Part shown: in pieces, positions 1-8,356 of the stretch
Layout: every line of letters begins with the position of its first letter
Numbering within the stretch: position 1 is the first letter of the stretch
Assembly (NCBI GenBank): GCA_903866395.1
Contig: CAIPNM010000288.1
Span: forward strand, 1 to 35,628
Source: an uncultured bacterium
GTDB lineage: Bacteria; Pseudomonadota; Gammaproteobacteria; Burkholderiales; Burkholderiaceae_E
Direction of reading: 5' to 3'
Length of the DNA: 35,628 nt
Made by a program: the position numbers and the translations under genes
The notes under the pieces: model-generated
The model's database searches: none
Seen by the model: the letters and a program-made list of their open reading frames with translations, nothing else
Told to the model about the DNA's origin: nothing

Positions 1-107
1 GCGTAGCGCAGGCGTCGAATGTCATCACACACAGGCTGCGGGTGGTCGGTAAAGAAGCGATCGCGAGGGCTCGTGTAGTTCATCCGGATCAGTCGTTGAC
101 TTGCCAT
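1..107 (-). CDS. 5' end of an unknown gene, cut by the window edge
   Basis: A minus-strand reading frame starts with ATG at 105-107 and stays open to the left edge, giving 35 complete codons beginning MASQRLIRMN and ending DDIRRLRY. I do not recognise the family. It lies head to head with the FtsH-like gene, about 20 bases away, so the two would share a very short promoter region. It may be real because it has a plausible start and no stop, but 35 codons are too few to prove coding. Confidence 0.35.
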   Translation of the reverse strand, partial: MASQRLIRMNYTSPRDRFFTDHPQPVCDDIRRLRY

Positions 108-127
108 GATCGCCCTGCTCAACGGAC

Positions 128-2050
128 TTGCCGCGGGTCAAGGCGGCCAGCGCAGGGGTGTCGACAATCGGTGCCGTCGTTCGTCACAGGGATCTCTTCG
201 AATTGTCTGCGCGTCATGTCGGCTGGTGGTTGCTCGGGATCGTCCTGCTCACGCTTGCGCTTGACTCGGGGCAGTGGTGGCGTGACGAGCAGCGGATCGA
301 CTACAGCGAGTTTCTGCAACATCTTGAGTCGGGCAATGTGAGTGAGCTCGAGATTGGCGAATCGCTGCTGCGTGGCCGGTATGTTCGAACGCCCGATCAC
401 GGCGCGCCGCGCTTCGTGACGAGACGTATTGATCCTCTGCTTGCCGAGCGTCTCGCCGCGCGTTCGGTATCGTTTCGTGCGGCGCCTGAAGCGCCAGGAC
501 TGGGCGCGCTCGTCGCGTGGATGATCGGCGCCGCGCTGATTGCGATTCTCTGGCGCGCGGCCGCCGCGCGAGCCGGCTTCGGCGCAGGGGGGGCGTCGTC
601 GCTGCTGTCGATTGGCCGCAGTCGGGCGAAGGTCTATGTCGAAACCGGCGTTCGGGTGAGTTTTGAGGACGTGGCTGGCGTTGACGAAGCGAAGGAGGAA
701 CTTCGCGAGATCGTCGATTTTCTGAAAGATCCAAAGAGTCATGGGCGGCTCGGGGCGCACGTGCCGCGCGGCATTCTGTTGGTCGGCCCGCCAGGAACGG
801 GCAAGACGCTGCTCGCGCGAGCGGTGGCTGGCGAAGCGGGGGTACCGTTCTTCTCGATCAACGGGTCTGAATTTGTCGAGATGTTTGTGGGCGTAGGCGC
901 CGCCCGCGTGCGCGATCTGTTCGAACAGGCGCGCGCCAAAGCCCCCGCTATCGTGTTCATCGACGAGATTGATGCCCTGGGCCGTGCGCGCGGCGCTTTC
1001 GGGCTCGGTGGTCATGACGAGAAGGAACAGACGCTCAACCAGCTGCTTGCTGAACTCGATGGCTTTGACCCCTCGTCGGGGGTAGTGCTCCTCGCGGCCA
1101 CCAACCGGCCGGAGATTCTTGACCCGGCGCTGCTCCGGGCTGGCCGTTTTGATCGCCAGGTGCTGGTTGACCGGCCCGACCGGCGGGGTCGGATTCAAAT
1201 CCTGAATGTGCATCTGCGGCGGATCAGACAGGCGACGGATGTCAGCGTCGATGCGCTAGCGGCTCTGACGCCCGGATTCAGCGGTGCCGATCTCGCGAAT
1301 CTGGTGAACGAGGCTGCCCTCCTTGCCACGCGACGATCGCACCCCGCGGTTAGCGCTGATGACTTCACCGCCGCGCTCGAGCGGATCGTGGCTGGGCTGG
1401 AAAAGCGTAATCGCCTGCTCAATGCCTCCGAACGCAAGACGGTGGCCTACCACGAGATGGGGCATGCACTGGCTGCGATGGCGCTCCTACCTGGGGAGAC
1501 CGTTCACAAAGTGTCGATCATTCCGCGCGGCGTGGGTGCGCTCGGCTACACGATTCAGCGCCCCACAGAAGACCGCTTTCTCATGACCCGCACCGAACTG
1601 CGCAACAAGATGACGGTGCTGCTCGCCGGGCGGGCAGCCGAAGAACTCTGTCTTGGCGATGTGTCCACGGGGGCAGCCGATGATCTGCTACGCGCCACCC
1701 GGATTGCCCGCAGCATGATCGTTCAGTACGGGATGGATCCAACCCTGGGTCCACAGTCGCTCGATATGTCAGATACGACCGAGCCCCTGCCGCTGCCGAT
1801 GGCGGCGCGCCCCACGCTACAGCCCTCGGATGCAACGGTGAGGGAAATTGACTGCGCGGTCCGCGGGCTGGTTGAGGAAGCGCGGGTTCATAGCGTGCAG
1901 ATCCTGCGCGAGCAGCGTAGCCGTCTTGAGCGGGGTGCCTCGCGTCTGCTCGAGCGCGAAACGCTGGTGTATGAGGAGCTTCGCGCACTTTGTGAAGAGA
2001 TCCCGCGCGAAGCGCCTGACACAGAAGCCCCGGTGGCGATCAGAAGCTGA
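128..2050 (+). CDS. ftsH: FtsH-family membrane AAA+ zinc metalloprotease
   Basis: ATP-dependent inner-membrane protease that unfolds and degrades membrane and regulatory proteins as a hexamer. Two membrane segments are visible (about residues 31-46 and 127-145) around a short periplasmic part. The AAA module has Walker A GPPGTGKT (220-227), Walker B IVFIDEID (275-282) and an arginine-rich second region of homology. The protease part has HEMGH (442-446) and a downstream Asp (519, in STGAADD) as probable third zinc ligand. Length, 640 residues, is normal for the family. The start is uncertain: TTG 128 gives the longest frame, and GTG at 158 is also possible. Its stop overlaps the next ATG by one base, so it is co-translated with the Lon-like gene. 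The context is not the usual rlmE-ftsH-folP order of Burkholderiales, so this may be an accessory FtsH. Confidence 0.93.
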   Translation: MPRVKAASAGVSTIGAVVRHRDLFELSARHVGWWLLGIVLLTLALDSGQWWRDEQRIDYSEFLQHLESGNVSELEIGESLLRGRYVRTPDHGAPRFVTRRIDPLLAERLAARSVSFRAAPEAPGLGALVAWMIGAALIAILWRAAAARAGFGAGGASSLLSIGRSRAKVYVETGVRVSFEDVAGVDEAKEELREIVDFLKDPKSHGRLGAHVPRGILLVGPPGTGKTLLARAVAGEAGVPFFSINGSEFVEMFVGVGAARVRDLFEQARAKAPAIVFIDEIDALGRARGAFGLGGHDEKEQTLNQLLAELDGFDPSSGVVLLAATNRPEILDPALLRAGRFDRQVLVDRPDRRGRIQILNVHLRRIRQATDVSVDALAALTPGFSGADLANLVNEAALLATRRSHPAVSADDFTAALERIVAGLEKRNRLLNASERKTVAYHEMGHALAAMALLPGETVHKVSIIPRGVGALGYTIQRPTEDRFLMTRTELRNKMTVLLAGRAAEELCLGDVSTGAADDLLRATRIARSMIVQYGMDPTLGPQSLDMSDTTEPLPLPMAARPTLQPSDATVREIDCAVRGLVEEARVHSVQILREQRSRLERGASRLLERETLVYEELRALCEEIPREAPDTEAPVAIRS

Positions 2051-4491
2051 TGAGCATCCAGCGAATTGCCGCAGATGAGGCTGCACCGCGCTGCGATCCC
2101 CTGTCGCTCCCGGCGCCGGATGGCCCAGCCCCGCACGACCCTCCGGATCCCCCGGGGCAGTCCGAAGCTATTGAGTCGATCCGCTTTGCTGCAGGCATTC
2201 CGCATGGCGGATTCAACCTCTTTGTGATCGGGCAAGCCAGCACCGGCAAGCTCGAGACCACGTCGGCGATTCTGCGGGCGATGGCCGCGGCCGCGCGGGC
2301 GCCCGACGATCTCTGTTATCGCAACAACTTTGAGGATCCGGCTCGCCCCCTTTGCCTACGGCTGCCTTCAGGCTGGGGCCCGCGGCTGCGCGATGCGCTT
2401 GCGCTGCTGATCGATGAACTCAAGACAGCCATCCCTGCAGTCTTTGATAGTGAGGAGTATCACGCCCGGGTATCAGTCATTGAAAGCCGGTTCAGTTCAG
2501 TGCAGGAGCAGACTTTTGGCGACTTGATTGCCGAGGCGCGGAAAAGCGGCGTAGCGCTGTGGCGAACACCCGCGGGCTTTTCATTTGCGCCCGCCCAAGA
2601 TGGCGATGTGATGCCGCCCGAGGACTTCGAGAAGCTCCCGGTCGCTGAGCGCGAGCGGATTGGCCGGGCGATTGAGGACTTGCAGCAGCGCCTTGAGCGG
2701 CTGATGCGTCAGGTGGTGGGCTGGCGACGCGAGCGTCAGGCGTCGCTGCGACAACTCAATCGCGAGGTGACGGTGATCGCTGTGGGTAACCTGGTGGATG
2801 ATTTGATCCGGCAGTATCTGCCCATGCCTGAGGTGGTCGCTTATCTAGTTGCGCTACAGCGCGATGTGATCGATAACGCCGAACTGTTTCAACAGCCGGG
2901 CGAAGGCGCAGCACCGGACTGGATCGCGATTCAGAGCGATGGCGCCGCGCCAGCCCGACGCTACCAGCTTAATGTGCTGGTCACACATGCCCGAGAGGCA
3001 GGAACCCCGGTGGTGGTCGAAGAAAACCCCGGGCTCACCAATCTGCTGGGGCGCGTCGAATATCTGGCGCGCTTTGGCGCGCTCATCACGGATTTCGGCA
3101 TGATCAAGCCCGGCGCAATGCATCGCGCCGCGGGCGGATATCTGCTGCTCGATGCGCGACGGGTGCTACAGCAGCCCTACGCCTGGGATGCGCTCAAGCG
3201 CACGCTCATCACACGGGAAATCCGGATCGAATCGGTGGGCCAGCAGATGGGTCTTGCGAGCACGGTCACGCTCGAACCCCAGCCGGTATCCTTTGATGCC
3301 AAGGTCGTGCTGTTTGGTGATCGCTCGCTTTACATGCTGCTGCAGGGCCTTGATCCCGACTTCGGGCAGTTATTCAAGATCGCGCCCGAGTTCGGACAGG
3401 TGACCGATCGCACGCCGGATTCGGTTGCCCGCTATGCCCGTTGGCTGCGCGCCGCGGCCGCGTGCGCTGGCCTTCGGCCGTTTGGTGCGGATGCGCTCGC
3501 ACGGGTGATCGACTGGTCCTCGAGGGTGGCTGAAGACGCTGGAAAGCTGAGTCTGGAGACGCGTCGGATCCAGGATCTGCTGGTCGAGGCCGATCAGTGG
3601 GCGGCGCGGCGTGGCGCGGTTCAGGTGGCGCAGGCCGACGTCATGGATTCGCTTGCCGCCCGGCGTGTGCGGAGTGGCGAAATCCGGCGACGCGTGCAGG
3701 GCGAGATCCTGGCGCGAACGCTTCTGATCGACACCGATGGCGCCCGCGTGGCGCAGGTGAACGGGCTGGCAGTGGTGGCCTTAGGCGAACACAGCTTCGG
3801 GCTTCCCGCGCGCATCACGGCCACCACTCGGCTGGGTGACGGAGCGCTGATCGACATCCAGCGTGAAGCGCAGCTGGGCGGGCCCATGCATACCAAGGGC
3901 GTGATGATTCTTGCCGCCTATCTGTCGGCCCGTTACAGCATGCGCGAGCCCCTGTCGCTGTCGGGTTCGCTGGTGTTTGAGCAGACCTATGCGGAAGTCG
4001 ACGGTGACTCGGCTTCGCTCGCCGAGCTCTGCGCGCTGTTGTCATCGCTTGCTGGGCTGCCGCTGCGCCAGGGGTTTGCCGTGACCGGCTCAGTCAATCA
4101 GCACGGTGAGGTGCAGGCGATTGGCGCAGTGAACGAAAAAATCGAGGGCTTTTTCGAGGTCTGCGAGGCGCGTACCCCGCCGTTGAACGACCCGAATCGT
4201 GCGCGGCCGATGAACGGGGTAGTGATTCCGGCTGCGAATGTGAAGCACCTGGCGCTGCGCGACGAGGTGGTTGAAGCGGTGCGTTCGGGCCGCTTTCAGC
4301 TGATGGCTGTCAGCACCGTGGATGAGGCGTTCGCCTGGCTTGCCTCGGACGGCATGGCGCTACCCGATGTCGAGGTCTGGACCAACCGGGTCAACGACAG
4401 GATACGCCGCCGGCTTCGCGACTATTCGCGAGTCCGGCAGCGTTTTTCCGGCGTGGGTGTGGCCCCTGAACGGGCGCGCCGGACCCGCTGA
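2050..4491 (+). CDS. Lon-like (S16) protease with divergent AAA domain
   Basis: Serine-lysine protease of the AAA_32/LonB-like group, 813 residues. The C-terminal S16 domain is intact: nucleophile Ser654 in DGDSASLAE and Lys697 in GAVNEKIEGF, 43 residues apart as in E. coli Lon. The N-terminal AAA part is atypical. The P-loop reads GQASTGKL (61-68), with Leu where Ser/Thr normally follows the Lys, and the Walker B-like strand is YLLLDA (Asp368 followed by Ala, not Glu). The classical Lon N-domain is missing. The ATG shares its A with the stop of ftsH, which indicates translational coupling. The pair probably forms a protein quality-control unit. Substrates are unknown, and whether it hydrolyses ATP cannot be told from the sequence. 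Confidence 0.88.
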   Translation: MSIQRIAADEAAPRCDPLSLPAPDGPAPHDPPDPPGQSEAIESIRFAAGIPHGGFNLFVIGQASTGKLETTSAILRAMAAAARAPDDLCYRNNFEDPARPLCLRLPSGWGPRLRDALALLIDELKTAIPAVFDSEEYHARVSVIESRFSSVQEQTFGDLIAEARKSGVALWRTPAGFSFAPAQDGDVMPPEDFEKLPVAERERIGRAIEDLQQRLERLMRQVVGWRRERQASLRQLNREVTVIAVGNLVDDLIRQYLPMPEVVAYLVALQRDVIDNAELFQQPGEGAAPDWIAIQSDGAAPARRYQLNVLVTHAREAGTPVVVEENPGLTNLLGRVEYLARFGALITDFGMIKPGAMHRAAGGYLLLDARRVLQQPYAWDALKRTLITREIRIESVGQQMGLASTVTLEPQPVSFDAKVVLFGDRSLYMLLQGLDPDFGQLFKIAPEFGQVTDRTPDSVARYARWLRAAAACAGLRPFGADALARVIDWSSRVAEDAGKLSLETRRIQDLLVEADQWAARRGAVQVAQADVMDSLAARRVRSGEIRRRVQGEILARTLLIDTDGARVAQVNGLAVVALGEHSFGLPARITATTRLGDGALIDIQREAQLGGPMHTKGVMILAAYLSARYSMREPLSLSGSLVFEQTYAEVDGDSASLAELCALLSSLAGLPLRQGFAVTGSVNQHGEVQAIGAVNEKIEGFFEVCEARTPPLNDPNRARPMNGVVIPAANVKHLALRDEVVEAVRSGRFQLMAVSTVDEAFAWLASDGMALPDVEVWTNRVNDRIRRRLRDYSRVRQRFSGVGVAPERARRTR

Positions 4492-4501
4492 GGACCGTCC
4501 C

Positions 4502-4897
4502 TCAGACGCCCATCTCGGTAAACACCTTGCGTGCCACGCGGAAGGCATCGAGCGCCGCCGGTGCGCCGCAATAGACCGCCGTGTGGAGCATGATTTCCTT
4601 CAACTCGTCGCGTGTCAGACCGTTGCGGATAGCACCGCGCAGGTGAATTTCGAGTTCATGCGGCCGGTTGAGTGCAATGGTCATCGCCACCGTGATCATG
4701 CTGCGCGAGCGATGATCCAGGCCGGGCCGGGTCCAGGATGCTCCCCACGCGTGTTCGGTGATGTAATCCTGCAGATCGGCGGTGAGATCATCGGCGCTAG
4801 TCAGCGCCCGGGACACGTATTCATCCCCAAGTACCTTGCGGCGCGCCTGCAAGCCCTTGCGCCATGTGTCAGACTTTCCGTTTTCGTCGAATTCCAT
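4502..4897 (-). CDS. Carboxymuconolactone decarboxylase-family protein (PcaC-like)
   Basis: A 131-residue AhpD-like-fold protein. The core (HRSRSMITVAMTIALNRPHE, then the block around LTRDELKEIMLHTAVYCG) matches 4-carboxymuconolactone decarboxylase of the protocatechuate branch of the beta-ketoadipate pathway. It lacks the CxxC of AhpD peroxidases. A good ribosome binding site (AAGGGA) lies about 8 bases before the ATG. No other pca genes are in the window, so the family is clear but the substrate is not; it could be a paralogue on another gamma-lactone. It faces the Lon-like gene tail to tail with 10 bases between and is divergent from ettA. Confidence 0.85.
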   Translation of the reverse strand: MEFDENGKSDTWRKGLQARRKVLGDEYVSRALTSADDLTADLQDYITEHAWGASWTRPGLDHRSRSMITVAMTIALNRPHELEIHLRGAIRNGLTRDELKEIMLHTAVYCGAPAALDAFRVARKVFTEMGV

Positions 4898-4946
4898 GTC
4901 GGCATTTCCCTTCGTTTAATCACCCATCATTCCTGCGCAACTGGCC

Positions 4947-6611
4947 ATGGCCCAATACGTTTACACGATGAACCGCGTCGGCAAGATCGTTCCGCCGAAG
5001 CGCCAGATCCTAAAAGACATTTCGCTGTCGTTCTTCCCGGGCGCCAAGATCGGCGTGCTGGGCTTGAACGGCTCGGGCAAGTCTACCCTGCTGAGAATCA
5101 TGGCGGGGGTCGATAAAGACATCGAAGGCGATGCGGTGCCCATGCCCGGGCTCCGGGTGGGCTATCTGCCCCAGGAACCCGAATTGCGCGCAGAGGCGAC
5201 CGTCCGCGAGGCGGTCGAAGAAGGCCTGGGCGAAATCACCGAAGCCCGCAAGCGCCTCGACGAAATCTATGCCGCCTACGCCGAGCCTGACGCTGACTTC
5301 GATGCGCTTGCCGCCGAGCAGGCCAAATACGAGGCGGTTCTCGCCACGGCGGGCAGCGACAGCGACCACCAGATGGAAATCGCGGCTGATGCGCTGCGCT
5401 TGCCCGCCTGGGATGCGGTGATCGGCAATCTTTCGGGCGGCGAGAAGCGTCGGGTGGCACTTTGCCGGTTGCTGCTCTCGCGTCCCGACATGTTGCTCCT
5501 CGACGAGCCCACCAACCACCTCGATGCCGAGAGCGTCGACTGGCTCGAGCAATTCCTGCAGCGTTTCCCCGGCACGGTGGTCGCGGTCACCCACGACCGC
5601 TATTTCCTCGACAACGCGGCCGAGTGGATCCTCGAGCTCGACCGGGGTCACGGCATTCCCTGGAAGGGCAACTACAGCTCCTGGCTCGAGCAGAAGGAGG
5701 AACGTCTCCAGACCGAGGCCAAGCAGGAAGCCGCCCGTATCAAGACGATGAAGGCCGAGCTCGAGTGGGTCCGTCAGAACCCGAAGGGCCGGCAGGCGAA
5801 AAGCAAGGCGCGACTTGCCCGGTTCGAGGAATTGAGCTCGCAGGAATATCAGAAACGCAATGAAACCCAGGAAATCTTCATTCCGGTGGCAGAGCGCCTG
5901 GGCGCCGAGGTGGTCGAGTTCAAGGATGTGAGCAAGGCCTTCGGTGATCGTCTGCTCATGGACAAGGTGAGCTTCAAGGTGCCGCAAGGCGCGATCGTCG
6001 GCATCATCGGTCCGAACGGCGCCGGTAAGTCCACCCTGTTCAGGATGATCACGGGGGTTGAGAAACCGGATTCCGGCAGCGTTGAAATCGGAAAAACCGT
6101 TCAACTCGCATCCGTGGATCAGCTGCGCGATTCACTGCCCAATGACAAGTCGGTCTGGGAAGCCATCTCGGGTGGCTCCGACCTCATCACTGTCGGCAAG
6201 TTCGAAATGCCTTCGCGCGCCTACATCGGACGCTTCAATTTCAAGGGCGCTGACCAGCAGAAAATCGTGGGCAAGCTCTCGGGCGGTGAACGCGGGCGGC
6301 TGCATCTGGCTAAAACGCTCTCCACCGGCGGCAATGTGCTGCTGCTCGACGAGCCGTCCAACGACCTTGATGTGGAGACACTGCGTGCGCTGGAAGATGC
6401 GCTGCTCGAGTTTGCGGGTTGCGTGATGGTGATCTCGCATGACCGCTGGTTCCTCGACCGGATCGCCACGCATATCCTTGCCGCCGAAGGCGATTCGCAG
6501 TGGGTGTTCTTCAACGGCAACTACCAGGAATACGAGGCCGACAAGAAGCGGCGCCTGGGCGAAGATGGCGCGCGTCCCACGCGTATCCGCTACAAGCCCA
6601 TCGCCCGCTAG
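4947..6611 (+). CDS. ettA: Energy-dependent translational throttle protein EttA (ABC-F)
   Basis: Soluble ABC-F ATPase that binds the ribosomal E site and gates the first elongation steps according to the ADP/ATP ratio. It has two ABC domains and no membrane segments. Domain 1 has Walker A GLNGSGKST (39-47), signature LSGGEKRRV and DEPTNHLD with catalytic Glu187. Domain 2 has GPNGAGKST, LSGGERGRL and DEPSNDLD with Glu469. A charged linker (QKEERLQTEAKQEAARIKTM onward, about residues 250-295) is the P-site tRNA interaction motif. The 554-residue length is within one residue of E. coli EttA, and the two glutamates correspond to its 188 and 470. The stop TAG shares a CTAG palindrome with the stop of the converging gene. 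Confidence 0.95.
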   Translation: MAQYVYTMNRVGKIVPPKRQILKDISLSFFPGAKIGVLGLNGSGKSTLLRIMAGVDKDIEGDAVPMPGLRVGYLPQEPELRAEATVREAVEEGLGEITEARKRLDEIYAAYAEPDADFDALAAEQAKYEAVLATAGSDSDHQMEIAADALRLPAWDAVIGNLSGGEKRRVALCRLLLSRPDMLLLDEPTNHLDAESVDWLEQFLQRFPGTVVAVTHDRYFLDNAAEWILELDRGHGIPWKGNYSSWLEQKEERLQTEAKQEAARIKTMKAELEWVRQNPKGRQAKSKARLARFEELSSQEYQKRNETQEIFIPVAERLGAEVVEFKDVSKAFGDRLLMDKVSFKVPQGAIVGIIGPNGAGKSTLFRMITGVEKPDSGSVEIGKTVQLASVDQLRDSLPNDKSVWEAISGGSDLITVGKFEMPSRAYIGRFNFKGADQQKIVGKLSGGERGRLHLAKTLSTGGNVLLLDEPSNDLDVETLRALEDALLEFAGCVMVISHDRWFLDRIATHILAAEGDSQWVFFNGNYQEYEADKKRRLGEDGARPTRIRYKPIAR

Positions 6612-6946
6612 GCGTCAGGCCCGACCCCGCCCGGTAGCTGGCCCGATTCATCGAGCCAGCCCAGCGTTTCAGCCAGCCGACCAGTCACCCAGCCGATCTC
6701 TCCCTCGGTCAGGCCAAGGTCGGTGGCGGGCAGGCCCGCTCGGATTCTCTGGAGCACATCGGCTTCGGTGATGCCCAGCTCGTGGAGCTGGGCCCGGGCC
6801 GTTTCGCCCAGCATCTGGGCCAGATCCTCGCAGAGCTCATGCCGCTCCAGCAGTTCAGCCCACGGCAGCGTAGGTTTGATCCGCCCGGGTGGCACATAAA
6901 GACGGATAAAGGCCTCGGGTACCTGACGCTGATTACCGTCATCCAA
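6608..6946 (-). CDS. Small conserved hypothetical protein of Burkholderiales
   Basis: A 112-residue soluble protein. The blocks FIRLYVPPGRIKP, HELCEDLAQML, LHELGITEADVLQRI and GWVTGRLAETLGW match, from memory, a small family in Burkholderiales often annotated only as an ATPase with chaperone activity; no P-loop is visible, so that name is not supported. I chose the TTG start at 6944-6946 because a GGAG lies 10 bases upstream and conservation begins there; the frame is open to an ATG at 7115-7117. Its stop interlocks with that of ettA. Function unknown. Confidence 0.7.
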   Translation of the reverse strand: MDDGNQRQVPEAFIRLYVPPGRIKPTLPWAELLERHELCEDLAQMLGETARAQLHELGITEADVLQRIRAGLPATDLGLTEGEIGWVTGRLAETLGWLDESGQLPGGVGPDA

Positions 6947-7044
6947 TTTGGTGGGGCTCCGGATGCGACCGCGCCGATCGGGCGGTTGACCGCTGAGATG
7001 ATAGAGGAGGGCGGTGCGAACGACGAGCGGGCGCGCCTCGAAAC

Positions 7045-7059
7045 GGTGCGAATCGCACC
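7045..7059. promoter_or_regulatory. Inverted repeat upstream of the sigma-54-like element
   Basis: Perfect palindrome GGTGCG-AAT-CGCACC, ending about 41 bases before the -24 element at 7101. Its position suits an activator site. The half-sites are in the opposite order to the NtrC consensus (GCACC-N5-GGTGC), so I do not call it an NtrC site. Confidence 0.35.
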
Positions 7060-7100
7060 GCCGGGGGGCGAAATGGAGGTGGGCCGGGGTGGTTTTGAGC

Positions 7101-7116
7101 TGGCACGTCCTATGCA
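7101..7116 (+). promoter_or_regulatory. Sigma-54 (-24/-12) promoter candidate for the first operon
   Basis: TGGCACGTCCTATGCA fits the RpoN consensus TGGCACG-N4-TTGCA with one mismatch, and GG and GC are exactly ten bases apart. It lies 123 bases upstream of the ATG of the first binding-protein gene and points the right way. Sigma-54 promoters commonly serve nitrogen assimilation, which fits the downstream genes. The predicted transcript starts near 7127. Confidence 0.6.
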
Positions 7117-7152
7117 AAGGGTGACGCAGAGTCGTTCCGGCTCACCGCTCCT

Positions 7153-7197
7153 GCACCCGCGTTCCAACCCTCCTCCTCCTGACGGGAACGCGGGTGC
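7153..7197 (+). other. Perfect 13-bp hairpin in the 5' leader of the binding-protein gene
   Basis: GCACCCGCGTTCC (7153-7165) is the exact reverse complement of GGAACGCGGGTGC (7185-7197), with a 19-base loop containing CCTCCTCCTCC. It lies between the predicted sigma-54 transcription start and the ATG at 7239. No T-run follows, so it is not an intrinsic terminator. It may stabilise the mRNA or be part of a leader control; the loop resembles an anti-Shine-Dalgarno sequence. Confidence 0.5.
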
Positions 7198-7238
7198 GGG
7201 AGCGAATCTGTCACACCTCTGGCAAGGACCCGCTCAAC

Positions 7239-8351
7239 ATGACCGCTTCGAACGACCTGTTCGCCCGTTCCTCGTCAATTCATCCTGCTGACCCCGCAGA
7301 GACCGCGATGCCGCGGCGTCGTCTGCTGGGCGCAACCGGCGCTGCGCTTGGTCTCTCGATTGCGCCTGGCTTGGCTGGCGTGGCGCACGCGCAGTCCAGC
7401 ACCCCCATCCGGTTCGTGCTCGACTGGAAATATCAGGGGATCCACGCCTGGTATTACCTCGCGATCGATCGAGGCTACTTTGCCGCAGAAAAAATCGATC
7501 TGACCATTGATCAGGGCGATGGTTCGGCAGCGACGGTGACCAAGATCATGGCCGGCACCTATCAGGCCGGATTCGGCGACATCAACGCCATCATCCAGAA
7601 TGCCTCGACGCGCCAGGGCGCTGCGCCCGTGATGGTCTACATGATTTACAACCGCACGCCGTTCGCGCTGATGACGCGCTCGTCGAGCCCGATTCGCACG
7701 CTGAAAGATTTGGAAGGCAAGACGCTGGGCTCGCCGGCCAGCGGCGCGGCGATGAAGATGTTCCCGGTGCTGGCTGAGATGGCGGGCGTTGATGAGAGCA
7801 AGGTGAAGTGGCTCAATATGACGCCTAACCTGCAGGAGCAGATGCTGCTTCAGGGCCAGGTGGATGCTTCGGCCGTGTTCTCGGTCACGAGCTATATGAA
7901 CCTGATCGCTCAGCGACTCGACCCGGAAAAAGACATTCGCTGGTTCCATTACGCCGATCACGGCATCGATCTGTACAGCAACGGCGTGATGGTATCGCCA
8001 GCATTGTTGCGCGATCGTCCCGAGGCGGTGGCGGGTCTGGTGCGCGCGGTCAACCGCGGCATGGCCGATGCCATTGCCAGCCCCGACGCTGCCATCGAAG
8101 CCCTTGCCAAGCGCGAACCGCTTATCAATCGCGACATCGAGAAGCGTCGACTGATTTACGCGCTCAACAACGTCATCCTCACTAAAGAAGCTGCAGCGAT
8201 TGGTGTGGGCGACCTGTCCGATGATCGGCTCAAGCGTTCGATTACTCAGCTCTCGAAGGCGTTTGAACTCAAGCGCGAACCGGCACCCGCGGAAATCTTT
8301 GATCGCAGATTCCTGCCGCCGGTTGCCCAGCGTCAGTTCAAGCTTTCCTGA
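7239..8351 (+). CDS. NMT1/ThiY-like ABC substrate-binding protein 1 (Tat-type signal)
   Basis: Periplasmic binding protein of an importer, 370 residues. I chose ATG 7239 because AAGGA lies 10 bases upstream; an in-frame upstream start at 7194 lacks this. The N-terminus has a long polar stretch, then MPRRRLLGATGAALGLS, a hydrophobic core and AHAQ, so a twin-arginine signal peptide is likely. The mature start RFVLDWKYQGIHAWYYLAID and the block IMAGTYQAGFGDINA are typical of NMT1/THI5-like proteins, which include binders of pyrimidines (ThiY). A second copy (13402-14460) shares these blocks closely. Only one ATPase and one permease are present, so both binding proteins probably feed the same transporter. 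It heads the operon with the amidohydrolase, AtzG and AtzE genes. Confidence 0.88.
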   Translation: MTASNDLFARSSSIHPADPAETAMPRRRLLGATGAALGLSIAPGLAGVAHAQSSTPIRFVLDWKYQGIHAWYYLAIDRGYFAAEKIDLTIDQGDGSAATVTKIMAGTYQAGFGDINAIIQNASTRQGAAPVMVYMIYNRTPFALMTRSSSPIRTLKDLEGKTLGSPASGAAMKMFPVLAEMAGVDESKVKWLNMTPNLQEQMLLQGQVDASAVFSVTSYMNLIAQRLDPEKDIRWFHYADHGIDLYSNGVMVSPALLRDRPEAVAGLVRAVNRGMADAIASPDAAIEALAKREPLINRDIEKRRLIYALNNVILTKEAAAIGVGDLSDDRLKRSITQLSKAFELKREPAPAEIFDRRFLPPVAQRQFKLS

Positions 8352-8356
8352 GCGGC

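Noticed and set aside
119-1213. Long minus-strand open frame opposite the FtsH gene
   Set aside because: It is a GC-rich shadow of the FtsH coding sequence, with Arg/Ala-rich low-quality translation and no family motif.
4322-5116. Plus-strand open frame spanning the Lon-like gene end, the pcaC-like gene and the ettA start
   Set aside because: It runs antisense through a clear PcaC-family gene and out of frame with two others.
5010-6104. Long minus-strand open frame opposite ettA
   Set aside because: It mirrors strongly conserved ettA codons and has no recognisable domain or ribosome binding site.
7045-7059. Palindrome GGTGCG-AAT-CGCACC as an NtrC site
   Set aside because: The half-sites are in reverse order and spacing differs from the NtrC consensus; kept only as an unassigned inverted repeat.
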